Assembly: GCA_000702085.1 (NCBI GenBank)
Contig: JNKP01000005.1
Span: 124,001 to 188,000, forward strand
Length of the DNA: 64,000 nt
Direction: 5' to 3'
From: Lachnospiraceae bacterium P6A3
GTDB lineage: Bacteria > Bacillota > Clostridia > Lachnospirales > Lachnospiraceae
Shown: positions 15,957 to 24,370 of the stretch, in pieces
How the letters are laid out: each line of letters opens with the position of its first letter
How positions within the stretch are numbered: position 1 is the stretch's first letter
Translations under genes and position numbers: made by a program
Notes under the pieces: model-generated
The model's input: only the letters and a program-made list of their open reading frames with translations
Databases searched by the model: none
What the model was told of the DNA's origin: nothing

Positions 15957-17210
15957 ATGAATAACGATTTGAAATATTCACACAGATACCTGGGCGCCGG
16001 TGTTGCTGTCAGCAATGACACGAGACTGACACACCGCAATAACAATGATTTGATCGTAGGCGGATCGGGGGCGGGAAAATCGGGATCGATAGTATATCCC
16101 CAGCTTAAATCTCTTCAGGATTCCAGCCTGATCGTTGCGGATACAAAAGGACGGCTTGCCGGAATGTTCAGGGAGGAACTGAAGCAGAGAGGATACAAGG
16201 TCAGGGTGTTGGATTTTGTTAAACCTGAAAACAGCTGTGTGTACAATCCGCTTAGCTATATAAAATTCGGAAAAAACGGTTGTCGGGAACAGGATGTTGC
16301 AAAGATTGCCATGGCTTTGATTCCGACAAATTTGCACGGACACGATCCGTTCTGGGCAATGAGTGCAAGAACTGTAATGGAATTTTTGATTTCATATACA
16401 CTTCTTGCTCTCCCCAAAGAAGATCACACCATGTATACAGTTTCAAAACTGTTTCGTATGTTGATGACACCAATGGGAGAAGCAGCGTTTCATCCGTGGG
16501 TTGATAATAATTCGGATACTCTTGCGGGTAAGAGATATGAGCAGATCAAAGCCTGGAAAAGTGCAGATAAGATGCTGTCCAGTATATACAGTTTTGTTAA
16601 TGTGGGCTTAAAGAGCTTTGATTATGAGGAATATCGAAATGTATTCGATCCTTATTTCTTTACCAAAACCAAGAATGCCGGAACCAAGAAGCGTACGGAA
16701 GTGGACATCGCATCCATCGGAAGGGAAAAAACGGTTCTGTTTTTAAATGTTTCTGACAGTGACCACAGTATGGATGAAGTTGTAAACCTGTTCTACACTC
16801 AGGCACTTCAAACACTTATGACGGAAGCTGATTCGAATGAAGACGGACAGCTGAAAGTGCCGGTACGAATCATTATGGATGATTTTGCATCAAGCGCACT
16901 GATTCCCGATTTTGATAAGCTGATCTCTGTCGTAAGAAGCCGTGATATATGGCTGTCGCTGTGCGTCCAGTCTCTTACGCAGCTGGAAACACTATACTCC
17001 CACAGTCAGGCTGTTACTATCATGAATAACTGTGATCATATTATCTATCTGGGCGGAAACGATCTCTCGTCGGCAGAGTATATCGGAACACGCGCAAAGA
17101 GAACTCCCGAGACTATTCTGGAAATGGACAGAACGAAGGAATATATTCTGGAAGCGGGTCACACGGTGCAACTTGTAAATAAGATACCTCCATATCAATT
17201 TGCAGAGTGA
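15957..17210 (+). CDS. VirD4/TraG-like ATPase without membrane segments
   Basis: A 417-residue P-loop ATPase of the type IV coupling protein group. Walker A is GGSGAGKS (residues 35-42) and Walker B is IIMDDFASSA; the following IPDFDKLISVVRSRDIWLSLCVQSLTQLETLYS and CDHIIYLGG segments are the classic TraG/VirD4 signature. Coupling proteins pump DNA or protein into type IV secretion channels and normally begin with two membrane helices; this one starts straight at the ATPase domain and is some 150-200 residues short. The ATG at 15957 follows AAAGGA. A terminator follows, closing the first unit. Confidence 0.88.
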   Translation: MNNDLKYSHRYLGAGVAVSNDTRLTHRNNNDLIVGGSGAGKSGSIVYPQLKSLQDSSLIVADTKGRLAGMFREELKQRGYKVRVLDFVKPENSCVYNPLSYIKFGKNGCREQDVAKIAMALIPTNLHGHDPFWAMSARTVMEFLISYTLLALPKEDHTMYTVSKLFRMLMTPMGEAAFHPWVDNNSDTLAGKRYEQIKAWKSADKMLSSIYSFVNVGLKSFDYEEYRNVFDPYFFTKTKNAGTKKRTEVDIASIGREKTVLFLNVSDSDHSMDEVVNLFYTQALQTLMTEADSNEDGQLKVPVRIIMDDFASSALIPDFDKLISVVRSRDIWLSLCVQSLTQLETLYSHSQAVTIMNNCDHIIYLGGNDLSSAEYIGTRAKRTPETILEMDRTKEYILEAGHTVQLVNKIPPYQFAE

Positions 17211-17224
17211 ATTAAAGAAGAATG

Positions 17225-17259
17225 GCTTTCGAACCAATCGGTTCGGAAGCTATTTTTTT
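17225..17259 (+). terminator. Rho-independent terminator after the VirD4-like gene
   Basis: GCTTTCGAACC (17225-17235) pairs with GGTTCGGAAGC (17240-17250) over AATC, followed by TATTTTTTT. It separates the SSB-to-VirD4 unit from the GrpE-to-membrane-protein unit. Confidence 0.92.
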
Positions 17260-17346
17260 ATGTGTAAAGTTGCCCTGAAAAATCCAAATCTTTCATTTGT
17301 TATTGTTTAGCTACATTAAATCGCCGGACAAAGGAGGAAGAATCGG

Positions 17347-17889
17347 ATGGATGAGTATGAAGATTTCAATGAAAAACTGTTTGATGAGGCTGAGTCCGAA
17401 GAGGATAAGGTCATGCAGATTCTGCTGAACTCCCGTGAACAGGGACAGCTCATAGAGAACATGATCAAAAATCAAATCGAAGTAAAAGACCGGATGATCG
17501 ATAAATTGCATGAGGAACTCGAATACTACAAACAGGATTCTGCGGGAAAATTCATTGATCAGTTTATGAAAGCAATTATTAAGGTCAGAAAGGATATGAT
17601 CCGCATTATCGATTCGGATAAGTGGGATGATTTTTCGGAAGAAGATATTAAGAGAGAGTATCGATATATCTTCGATGATCTGACGGATATGCTGGAGCAG
17701 CAAAATGTGGATGCATATCGCACCGATGCCGGAGAATATTTTGATGCATCTGTTCATCAGGCCAGAATCGAACAAACAGATAACCCTGAACTGGATAGAA
17801 CAATCAAAGAAAGTCTTGGAGAAGGTTATAAGAAAGGAAATAAAGTATTACAGCCCGAAAAAGTAGTCGTATACCGTTACAAAGCCTGA
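17347..17889 (+). CDS. GrpE-like nucleotide exchange factor
   Basis: The 180-residue protein has the GrpE plan: an acidic N-terminal end, a long coiled-coil helix (about residues 25-75, EQGQLIENMIKNQIEVKDRMIDKLHEELEYYKQD), a helical middle, and a beta domain with GEYFDASVHQARIEQTDNPELDRTI and LGEGYKKGNKVLQPEKVVVYRY, matching the GYxxGDRVLRPAxV end of GrpE. It would release ADP from an Hsp70, surely the one coded 29 bases downstream. It is divergent from housekeeping GrpE, which normally lies with hrcA-dnaK-dnaJ; no hrcA or dnaJ is here. AAAGGAGG precedes the ATG. Confidence 0.8.
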   Translation: MDEYEDFNEKLFDEAESEEDKVMQILLNSREQGQLIENMIKNQIEVKDRMIDKLHEELEYYKQDSAGKFIDQFMKAIIKVRKDMIRIIDSDKWDDFSEEDIKREYRYIFDDLTDMLEQQNVDAYRTDAGEYFDASVHQARIEQTDNPELDRTIKESLGEGYKKGNKVLQPEKVVVYRYKA

Positions 17890-17918
17890 CATGATTCATT
17901 ATTAAAGGAGATAAAAGC

Positions 17919-19577
17919 ATGAGCTATGTATTTGGAATTGACCTTGGAACCACATATTCCTGTATTTCGTATATCGATGAGTACGGAAAGCCGGTTGTTT
18001 TGAAAAACAGCGACGGAGATCATACAACCCCTTCGGTCGTTATGGTTGAAAGCAAGGACAATATTATAGTCGGAACCGAAGCAAAGCGTTCTATTGAGAT
18101 TGAACCCGATAAGACCGTTCAGTTCATCAAGAGAAAGATGGGTAAGGAAAATGATACGGTCACCCTTAACGGAATCGAGTATCATGCCCCCGAAATATCA
18201 TCAATGATCCTTAAGAAGATAGTCGGTGATGCAAACGAAGAATTAAGACAGACCGGAGTGCTTAAGGAAGGAGAGAGGATCAAGGATGTAGTTATTACCT
18301 GCCCCGCTTATTTCGGAATGAACGAAAGACAGGCAACCAAAACGGCAGGAGAACTTGCGGGCCTGAATGTTCTTAATATAATCAACGAGCCCACCGCAGC
18401 TGCGATAAGCTACGGAGTTTCGGGAAATGATAAGAATGAAACGGTTCTTGTATATGACCTTGGCGGTGGAACCTTCGATATAACGGTTATGAATATATCC
18501 GGAAATAATATATCCGTTGTATGTACCGGCGGTGACGATCAGCTTGGCGGTAAAGATTGGGACGAAGCACTTATGGAGTACGTTACTTCCCGTTACGAGG
18601 AAGAGAACGGAGAGGACCTGTCCGAAGATCCCGAAGCGATTGCATCCTTGTATGTTGAGGTTGAAGCCTGGAAAAAGTCTTTGACCTCCAGAGAAAAAGT
18701 AAATATCTCGGTTAACGGTCCTGCCGGAAGATTCCGTGAAGAGCTGACCCGTGAGAAATATGAGGAACTGACAAGCGACTTGTTGGACAGAACCAAGAAC
18801 CTTTTGGACGATGTTTTGGCAACTGCCGAAAAGCAGGGCTATCCCATATCAAAAATCGATAAGGTTCTTCTCGTAGGCGGTTCTTCGAGAATGCCTCAGG
18901 TTGCGGCAATGATCGAAAGAGACTATCACGTAACTCCCGTTTTGTCGGATCCCGATGAAGCGGTAGCCAAGGGCGCTGCCATTTATGCCGGCAATGAGAA
19001 GAGCTTCAATGATTTTGTAGCGAGTGAAGCATCAAAAACAGGAAAAACCGTTGAAGAGATCAAGGAACAGAATCTTGTAACCGGAGAACTTGATAAAAAA
19101 TTTGCGCTTTCAGCCGGAGGACCTGCAGGAAACGCTTTGAAAATAAACATTACCAATGTTCTTTCAAGAACCTATGGTATTGAGATTCAGGGCGATGACG
19201 GCAGAATGCATATATTCAATATGCTTATGATCAACGATAAACTTCCCGCAACCAGAACGGAGCAATTCTACACGGTTGCAAACAATCAGTCTTCCATATC
19301 AATAAAGATCCATGAAAGCCGTTCGACGGATTCGACCATGGAAATCGAAGGAAGAGAGCCTCTTACGGAGATTGAAATGAGATTTAATAATATGGTCCCT
19401 CAGGGAACTCCCGTTGTGATGACTACAGCACTCGATAATTCCGGCATTCTTCATATCATTGCGGAAGAACAGCAGGGACATTCCAAGCTTGATACAACAT
19501 TCCAGTTATCGAATCAGATGACTGATGAAGAAATGCAGAGCGCTGCTCTTCGTATGAAATCTGCAAATATTGAATGA
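17919..19577 (+). CDS. Hsp70 (DnaK-like) chaperone lacking the helical lid
   Basis: A 552-residue Hsp70. The ATPase domain has GIDLGTTYSC (residues 6-15), INEPTAAAISYG, VYDLGGGTFDITV and LVGGSSRMPQV. The substrate-binding beta domain follows (about residues 405-520, NVLSRTYGIEIQG...), but the chain ends soon after it, without the roughly 100-residue helical lid and EEVD-like tail; an extra 30-residue charged segment separates the domains. Substrate hold may thus be weak or serve a fixed partner. AAAGGAG precedes the ATG. Paired with GrpE-like upstream and two membrane proteins downstream. Confidence 0.9.
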   Translation: MSYVFGIDLGTTYSCISYIDEYGKPVVLKNSDGDHTTPSVVMVESKDNIIVGTEAKRSIEIEPDKTVQFIKRKMGKENDTVTLNGIEYHAPEISSMILKKIVGDANEELRQTGVLKEGERIKDVVITCPAYFGMNERQATKTAGELAGLNVLNIINEPTAAAISYGVSGNDKNETVLVYDLGGGTFDITVMNISGNNISVVCTGGDDQLGGKDWDEALMEYVTSRYEEENGEDLSEDPEAIASLYVEVEAWKKSLTSREKVNISVNGPAGRFREELTREKYEELTSDLLDRTKNLLDDVLATAEKQGYPISKIDKVLLVGGSSRMPQVAAMIERDYHVTPVLSDPDEAVAKGAAIYAGNEKSFNDFVASEASKTGKTVEEIKEQNLVTGELDKKFALSAGGPAGNALKINITNVLSRTYGIEIQGDDGRMHIFNMLMINDKLPATRTEQFYTVANNQSSISIKIHESRSTDSTMEIEGREPLTEIEMRFNNMVPQGTPVVMTTALDNSGILHIIAEEQQGHSKLDTTFQLSNQMTDEEMQSAALRMKSANIE

Positions 19578-19588
19578 TAGGAGGAATC

Positions 19589-20017
19589 ATGATGGTTGCA
19601 CTTGTGTTGTTTTGGGCGGCTATGTTCTGCATATTGTTTTTCTCCCTGGGGACAATAGTTAAGATACTGCTATCCGTACTCCAGGGTATGTTCGAAACAA
19701 TCAGGACAATCGGATCATTATTAATACCGGCTGTGATGGGGATGATCGGGTTTAGCGTGTTATACGAAATTGCATATGGAATTCGCACACAGGGGGTGGC
19801 AGAGATGATCTTTAACATTGTAATTTATGTGGTAGTAGTCGGAACGGTACTGGCCATTATATCTCATTTCGGAGCTATGCTTTTCGGATTGGCAGTTTCT
19901 ATACTTGAATTGATTTATGAGGTATTATTTCTTGGCCTGCTAAAAATCCAACTGGTTTTTGATAAAGCATATGTTCATTTTCTTCAAGTGATCATAAACA
20001 GATTGGAAAGACGCTAA
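19589..20017 (+). CDS. Small multi-spanning membrane protein
   Basis: Not recognised. The 142-residue product has about four hydrophobic helices (residues about 3-27, 40-62, 72-92 and 95-125) and ends in a short charged tail with no enzymatic motif. AGGAGG five bases before the ATG pair at 19589 sets the start; an in-frame ATG overlapping the dnaK stop is less likely. It lies 11 bases behind the Hsp70 gene and 12 before the next membrane protein, so it probably works with both. Confidence 0.75.
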   Translation: MMVALVLFWAAMFCILFFSLGTIVKILLSVLQGMFETIRTIGSLLIPAVMGMIGFSVLYEIAYGIRTQGVAEMIFNIVIYVVVVGTVLAIISHFGAMLFGLAVSILELIYEVLFLGLLKIQLVFDKAYVHFLQVIINRLERR

Positions 20018-20029
20018 GGAGGTGATGGT

Positions 20030-21757
20030 ATGGCGGATATTCAAGAGAAAATCCTTAGCAAATACAATATTGATATTTCAAAGGAAAACATTCTTAAACT
20101 GTATAAAATAGATAACCCGGATCTTTCCCGGGAGGAACTTGATATGCTTGTAGATGCTACCCGTAAGAGGTGGAATCAGAGCATAAACGGTGCAAATGAG
20201 AAAAACGCAGAAAGAGATAAATCGAGACTGGAGAAAGCGGACAAATACGAACAGATCCTGAGGGATGCTAAACTCCGCAAGGCCATGTTTGATTATTACA
20301 ACAAAGGCGGAAGTAAAAACACACAGTCCGGTACCGGATCTGCTCCTGCGGGTTCTACTGAATTTGCAAGAGAGTATTTTAAACTGATCGCAACCTCCAA
20401 GAAGATCAGGAAGGAAGACGTAGAATTTTTCTTTGATTATTATCAGTCCGAAAGAAAAAACAAGAAGCCGATCCTTGAAATGCTTGAAAAGGATTTCAAA
20501 GTACTCGCACTCGGAAAGGAAGAAAAGTACGCATCCGAGGACGAAGAAATAGAAATCGACGGTAAGACGAAGGATGAGTCCGGCGCTATTATTGTCAATA
20601 AGTTTCAGGAAGCAACGGTTTTAAAGCTGCGTAAGTGTGTCGAATTATATGAAAGGGGAAAACAAAGCACGGACGCATGCGGAAAATATCCTCTATTAAA
20701 TGACAGTCTGTATGCATTTCTGGAACTTGATAAATTTGACAGCATTGAAAGTTTCTCCGATTATGTTTCCGCTAAATCAAAAGAAATATATGCGGTAAGA
20801 CAGGAAAGAGGTACGGATTATGTTCCGCTTGTCGATCTGTTTAACACTCTTCAGACCATAACCAAATACAGAGATGTGGTAGATAACTTCGCGGAAACAA
20901 AACTTTTGATCAAGTATCCTACTCTGACACCCTATATGTATTCTTTCACGGAGATGAAACCGAATACGCTAAAGGGTATTATTTCGGTCGCAGGCAAGGA
21001 TTACTCATTCCGGGATGATACGGATTTCATATTAAATTACTATAATCCGGTATATGGTAACTTCGGAATCGTTAACAGCGGCATAGGAAACCTGATCAGG
21101 AAAGCCGAGAAGAAAGCAAATCAGAATAAGGTTCTTAATAAAATCGATGAGAAACTCGGCAGAAACAAAAAGAAAGATTTACCTTTCTGGGGTGAAGTAA
21201 TACACATGCTTGTTTATTGGCCTGTTTTCCTTGCATATTTCATATTTGAAGTATGTAAAACAATTTTTACCTTATTGCCCAAATTTGCCATTCCGGTTTT
21301 CATCGTTTTGTTTGTATTAGAAAACCTGGCTTTGCCTGAATTTGCCGGTTTTGATAATTTATTGGTCTTCGGTAAGTTTTTCCATAAGGGTGAATGGAGT
21401 GCGTTTATTGAAAATGCATGCGGGCAAGATATAGGAAATTTCTTTGAACTGCTGTGTTATTCATTGTATGAAATCCTGATGCTTTTGACAGTTTATATCC
21501 TTCCGCCGCTCTGCGTTGCAATGTTTGTGTCGGAATCGACGGTGGTGCTTAACAAGCAGTATGACTGGATCGGTTATGAGAGAACATTCAAATCAATCCT
21601 CACAAAGTTAAAGCAGAAAACCGTAGAAAGCTTTAAGGTAAATAAGAAAGTGTTTGCAAAAAAGAGGATTCCGGCTATCATCATTAATCTTCTGGGAGTT
21701 GCTGTAATTGTATTATTGGTTGTTTTGGCCTCAAAGGGATTAAAGTTGGAAAAATAA
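20030..21757 (+). CDS. Large protein with soluble N-terminal part and C-terminal membrane helices
   Basis: Not recognised. The 575-residue protein starts with about 380 soluble, mostly helical and charged residues, including a possible small helical domain at 1-90 (SREELDMLVDATRKRWNQ, DKYEQILRDAKLRKAMFDYY) of the length of a J-like or adaptor domain, though no HPD motif is present. Hydrophobic helices lie at about 388-435 (two), 470-500 and 547-570. AGGAGGTGATGGT precedes the ATG. As last gene of the Hsp70 unit it could anchor the chaperone or ATPase at the membrane, which is inference from order. Confidence 0.75.
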   Translation: MADIQEKILSKYNIDISKENILKLYKIDNPDLSREELDMLVDATRKRWNQSINGANEKNAERDKSRLEKADKYEQILRDAKLRKAMFDYYNKGGSKNTQSGTGSAPAGSTEFAREYFKLIATSKKIRKEDVEFFFDYYQSERKNKKPILEMLEKDFKVLALGKEEKYASEDEEIEIDGKTKDESGAIIVNKFQEATVLKLRKCVELYERGKQSTDACGKYPLLNDSLYAFLELDKFDSIESFSDYVSAKSKEIYAVRQERGTDYVPLVDLFNTLQTITKYRDVVDNFAETKLLIKYPTLTPYMYSFTEMKPNTLKGIISVAGKDYSFRDDTDFILNYYNPVYGNFGIVNSGIGNLIRKAEKKANQNKVLNKIDEKLGRNKKKDLPFWGEVIHMLVYWPVFLAYFIFEVCKTIFTLLPKFAIPVFIVLFVLENLALPEFAGFDNLLVFGKFFHKGEWSAFIENACGQDIGNFFELLCYSLYEILMLLTVYILPPLCVAMFVSESTVVLNKQYDWIGYERTFKSILTKLKQKTVESFKVNKKVFAKKRIPAIIINLLGVAVIVLLVVLASKGLKLEK

Positions 21758-21833
21758 TGCGTGCAGTATATAATTTTCATATAAAAAGATTATTCACGGC
21801 GGATAAGCCGTATGGAAGAAATATTCGAATTGT

Positions 21834-22748
21834 ATGAAATATAAACTGGATGAAGAACTTAAAAGTTTGAGCATGCTGAGCGGCTCGCTGGTCGGTCGTT
21901 TCTATCCTCTGCTTAATGCCGGTTATTCCAGGTATACCTGTAAGTCCGATGATGATGTAACGGTTACCTGTTACCATACTCCCGGCTATCAAGATGAGAA
22001 ACTGACAACAATGGTCATCGAGCCCAAAGGATGCAGTGATACTTTGCCGTGTATTATGTTTTATCACGGAGGAGGCTTTCTGCTAAAACCTTCACAGGCG
22101 CATTACACCGTCGCAAAGTGGTATGCGCACAAAGCTTACTGCAAGGTTATCTTTGCAGACTACAGACTTTTGCCCGACAACAAATACCCCGTTGCCATAG
22201 AAGACTGTTATGCCACATATATGTGGGCTGTGGAAAATGCGGATAAGCTGGGAATCGACCCCGAAAGGATTGTTGTGACGGGAGACAGTGCGGGCGGAAA
22301 TATAGCATGTGCGGTCACCATGATGCTTAAGGACAGGAACGTTACGCTTCCCAAAGGAGTGCTGCTTGTTTATCCGGTTCTTGATAAAAGAATGCAGACA
22401 CAGTCTATGAAGAATTATACGGATACACCCATATGGGACGCACGTTGTAACGAGATGTTCTGGGATATGTATTTGACCGGCTCCGATGCAGACGAAGCAA
22501 AATATGCATCAATCTCCGAAGCGGAAGTCGTAAATTTTTTCCCGAGTACATATGTGGAAGTAGCGGAATTTGATTGCCTTCATGATGAGGGGATTGAATT
22601 CGCAAACCGCCTGGAATCAGAGGGAGTATCTGTGGAAGTTCATGATATCAAGGGAGCATGTCATGGTTTTGAATCGATCCTGAAAAGTACCATGGTTGAT
22701 GAATGCATCAAAAGACGAATCGCCTGGATCGGTAATATTTTCGCCTAA
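21834..22748 (+). CDS. Alpha/beta hydrolase of the hormone-sensitive lipase (acetyl esterase) family
   Basis: A 304-residue esterase with the oxyanion motif HGGG (residues 78-81) and nucleophile elbow GDSAGG (Ser152). FADYRLLPDNKYPVAIEDCYA between them is typical of this family, which removes acetyl or other short acyl groups from sugars, peptides or xenobiotics. The acid and histidine fall in VEVAEFDCLHDEG and GACHGFE. The SD is poor (GGAAG about 17 bases up). It stands alone, followed by a strong promoter for the next gene. Confidence 0.88.
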   Translation: MKYKLDEELKSLSMLSGSLVGRFYPLLNAGYSRYTCKSDDDVTVTCYHTPGYQDEKLTTMVIEPKGCSDTLPCIMFYHGGGFLLKPSQAHYTVAKWYAHKAYCKVIFADYRLLPDNKYPVAIEDCYATYMWAVENADKLGIDPERIVVTGDSAGGNIACAVTMMLKDRNVTLPKGVLLVYPVLDKRMQTQSMKNYTDTPIWDARCNEMFWDMYLTGSDADEAKYASISEAEVVNFFPSTYVEVAEFDCLHDEGIEFANRLESEGVSVEVHDIKGACHGFESILKSTMVDECIKRRIAWIGNIFA

Positions 22749-22760
22749 AAATTTTATGTG

Positions 22761-22790
22761 TTGACAAAAAGTGCCGCTCGGACTTATACT
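22761..22790 (+). promoter_or_regulatory. Strong promoter of the leader ORF and nucleoside phosphorylase
   Basis: TTGACA (22761-22766) and TATACT (22785-22790) with an 18-bp spacer. Transcription would start near 22797, leaving a leader of about 230 bases before the phosphorylase ATG. Confidence 0.75.
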
Positions 22791-22819
22791 GACAAAAATC
22801 ATTTTCGGAAAGCAAAACT

Positions 22820-22936
22820 ATGAACCGGATTATAATGCTCACAACCGATATGCTTAACTCAGCGCCCGTGAATTCAAATCTTCAGGGGTCTGATTTCGCA
22901 ATGCATGGTGAGGGCGTTATTAATTGTATAGCATAG
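22820..22936 (+). CDS. Possible 38-residue leader peptide
   Basis: An ATG about 23 bases behind the predicted transcription start opens a 38-codon frame (MNRIIMLTTDMLNSAPVNSN...) that ends at TAG 22936. GGAAAG lies upstream at a usable distance. It is followed by a perfect-looking stem-loop (22973-23004) and then by the phosphorylase gene, the layout of a leader-peptide attenuator. No family is recognised and coding is unproven. Confidence 0.35.
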   Translation: MNRIIMLTTDMLNSAPVNSNLQGSDFAMHGEGVINCIA

Positions 22937-22972
22937 AATAAGCATACAAAGAATACCGCAGAAAGCCTCATC

Positions 22973-23004
22973 AAGCGAATACTTGATGGGGCTTATTTAG
23001 TGGT
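22973..23004 (+). terminator. Stem-loop before the nucleoside phosphorylase, possible attenuator
   Basis: AAGCCTCATCAAG (22973-22985) pairs with CTTGATGGGGCTT (22992-23004) with one G-T pair. The tail ATTTAGTGG is weak in Ts, so it may be a partial terminator or a stable leader stem. It lies between the promoter at 22761 and the gene at 23028. Confidence 0.5.
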
Positions 23005-23027
23005 TATGAAAATGAGGAGGAAAAATT

Positions 23028-23777
23028 ATGTTAAAAGATTTCTATGATGATAAAACGGAAGCCATAGTTGATATCAGTAACTTCTATGGAGAGAAGAAAC
23101 ATATACTTGATAAGTGCCTGATCATTTTTTCAAAAGAAATCTATGAATATATCCTGAAGGAATATAAGTGTGAGCAGGTCGGAAATCTTGGTGCATGTAA
23201 CGGTGATATTCCGGTTTATGCTTTTGAACATAAAGGCGAAAAGATAGCCTTCTATCTGACCATGATCGGTTCTGCACTTGCATCGGGACTTTGCTATGAA
23301 GTTCATTGGCAGACCGGTGCAACCAAGTTCATAATGTTCGGTTCCTGCGGAAGCCTTGATGCGGAGAAGACGAAGGGAAAGTACATTATTCCTACCGAGA
23401 GCTACAGAGGAGAGGGCGCATCTTTCTATTATGCTCCTGCTTCGGATTACATTGAGATAAAAAATGCGGACCGGCTTGAGGAGATTTTCAAGGAGATTAA
23501 GGCTCCCTATGTTAAAGGCAGAGTCTGGACCACGGATTCAATGCTCAGAGAAACCAAAGGGCTCGTTGCCGCAAGAAAAGAAGAAGGGTGTATAGCGGTT
23601 GAGATGGAAGTTGCGGGAGTTCAGGCGATATGCAATTTCTACGGACTCAGCGTTTATGATTTCCTGGAAGCCGGCGATGTGCTGGCAGACAGCGGATATG
23701 AAGTGGAAGGACTTCACTCGGCTAACCATGATGTCGGAAAGTTTCTCATAGCACTTGAGATAGCCGAAAGAATCTGA
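23028..23777 (+). CDS. Nucleoside phosphorylase (uridine/purine phosphorylase type)
   Basis: A 249-residue member of the PNP/UDP phosphorylase superfamily, which splits nucleosides with phosphate into base and ribose-1-phosphate. Seen are the GSCGSLD turn, VWTTDSMLRET and CIAVEMEVAGVQAICNFYG, the last being the ribose-binding VEMEAA-type motif. The base preference cannot be told from sequence. GAGGAGG precedes the ATG. The gene has its own promoter and a long leader. Confidence 0.85.
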   Translation: MLKDFYDDKTEAIVDISNFYGEKKHILDKCLIIFSKEIYEYILKEYKCEQVGNLGACNGDIPVYAFEHKGEKIAFYLTMIGSALASGLCYEVHWQTGATKFIMFGSCGSLDAEKTKGKYIIPTESYRGEGASFYYAPASDYIEIKNADRLEEIFKEIKAPYVKGRVWTTDSMLRETKGLVAARKEEGCIAVEMEVAGVQAICNFYGLSVYDFLEAGDVLADSGYEVEGLHSANHDVGKFLIALEIAERI

Positions 23778-23803
23778 TCAAAAATACAGTGAGGTGATTT
23801 TAT

Positions 23804-24319
23804 ATGAGATGCACAATAGAGACCGACAGACTGATACTCAGAAATCTGGTACCGGAGGATTACGAAGCTGCATTTAAATGGTGCGGAGATCCCGAGGTTA
23901 ACGAATATATGATATATCCGCTGTATCATAAGGCCGAGGATGTAAAAGCATGGATCGAAACCCTGAATCCGGACGATCCCGATGATTACGATCTCGGAAT
24001 TGTTCTGAAGGAAACAGGAGAACTTATCGGAAGCGGCGGACTTGTCTACAGGCCCGAAAAGGATGCATGGATGATCGGATATAACATCAGAAAAGACTGC
24101 TGGGGCCACGGATATGTTGTTGAGGCAATGCAGGGAATCATAGATCACATCAGCAAAACCAGAAAGATCCGTGCGATCATGGGTGAATTCGCCGTAGAAA
24201 ACCATAAAAGTCAGCGTGTAATGGAAAAGCTGGGCATGCACTATCTTCAAGATTATGAATATGAGAAACTTGACGGAAGCAGAAAGTATGCTGCCAAGAT
24301 GTTTATCAGAGAATTCTGA
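23804..24319 (+). CDS. GNAT family N-acetyltransferase
   Basis: A 171-residue acetyltransferase of the RimJ/RimL type: TDRLILRNLVPEDYEAAFKW at the N terminus, YNIRKDCWGHGYVVEAM (acetyl-CoA pyrophosphate loop) and NHKSQRVMEKLGM near the end. Substrates of the family include ribosomal protein N termini and small amines; none can be assigned. GTGAGGTGAT lies before the ATG. It may be read through from the phosphorylase gene 26 bases upstream and ends at a strong terminator. Confidence 0.88.
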   Translation: MRCTIETDRLILRNLVPEDYEAAFKWCGDPEVNEYMIYPLYHKAEDVKAWIETLNPDDPDDYDLGIVLKETGELIGSGGLVYRPEKDAWMIGYNIRKDCWGHGYVVEAMQGIIDHISKTRKIRAIMGEFAVENHKSQRVMEKLGMHYLQDYEYEKLDGSRKYAAKMFIREF

Positions 24320-24324
24320 GTGTA

Positions 24325-24359
24325 AAAAAGGAGGAGCGATTTGCTCCTCCTTTTTATTG
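24325..24359. terminator. Bidirectional terminator between GNAT gene and chemoreceptor
   Basis: AAAAAGGAGGAGC (24325-24337) pairs with GCTCCTCCTTTTT (24343-24355). Runs of A before and T after allow it to serve both converging genes. Confidence 0.93.
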
Positions 24360-24370
24360 GAATAGATGAA

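Noticed and set aside
13828-21757. Reading the cluster as an ordinary integrative conjugative element
   Set aside because: No relaxase, VirB4, VirB6, integrase, excisionase, att repeats or flanking tRNA could be found, and the coupling ATPase lacks its membrane anchor.
22797-23027. Purine riboswitch before the nucleoside phosphorylase
   Set aside because: The conserved purine-aptamer core strings could not be found; the leader fits an ORF plus stem-loop better.
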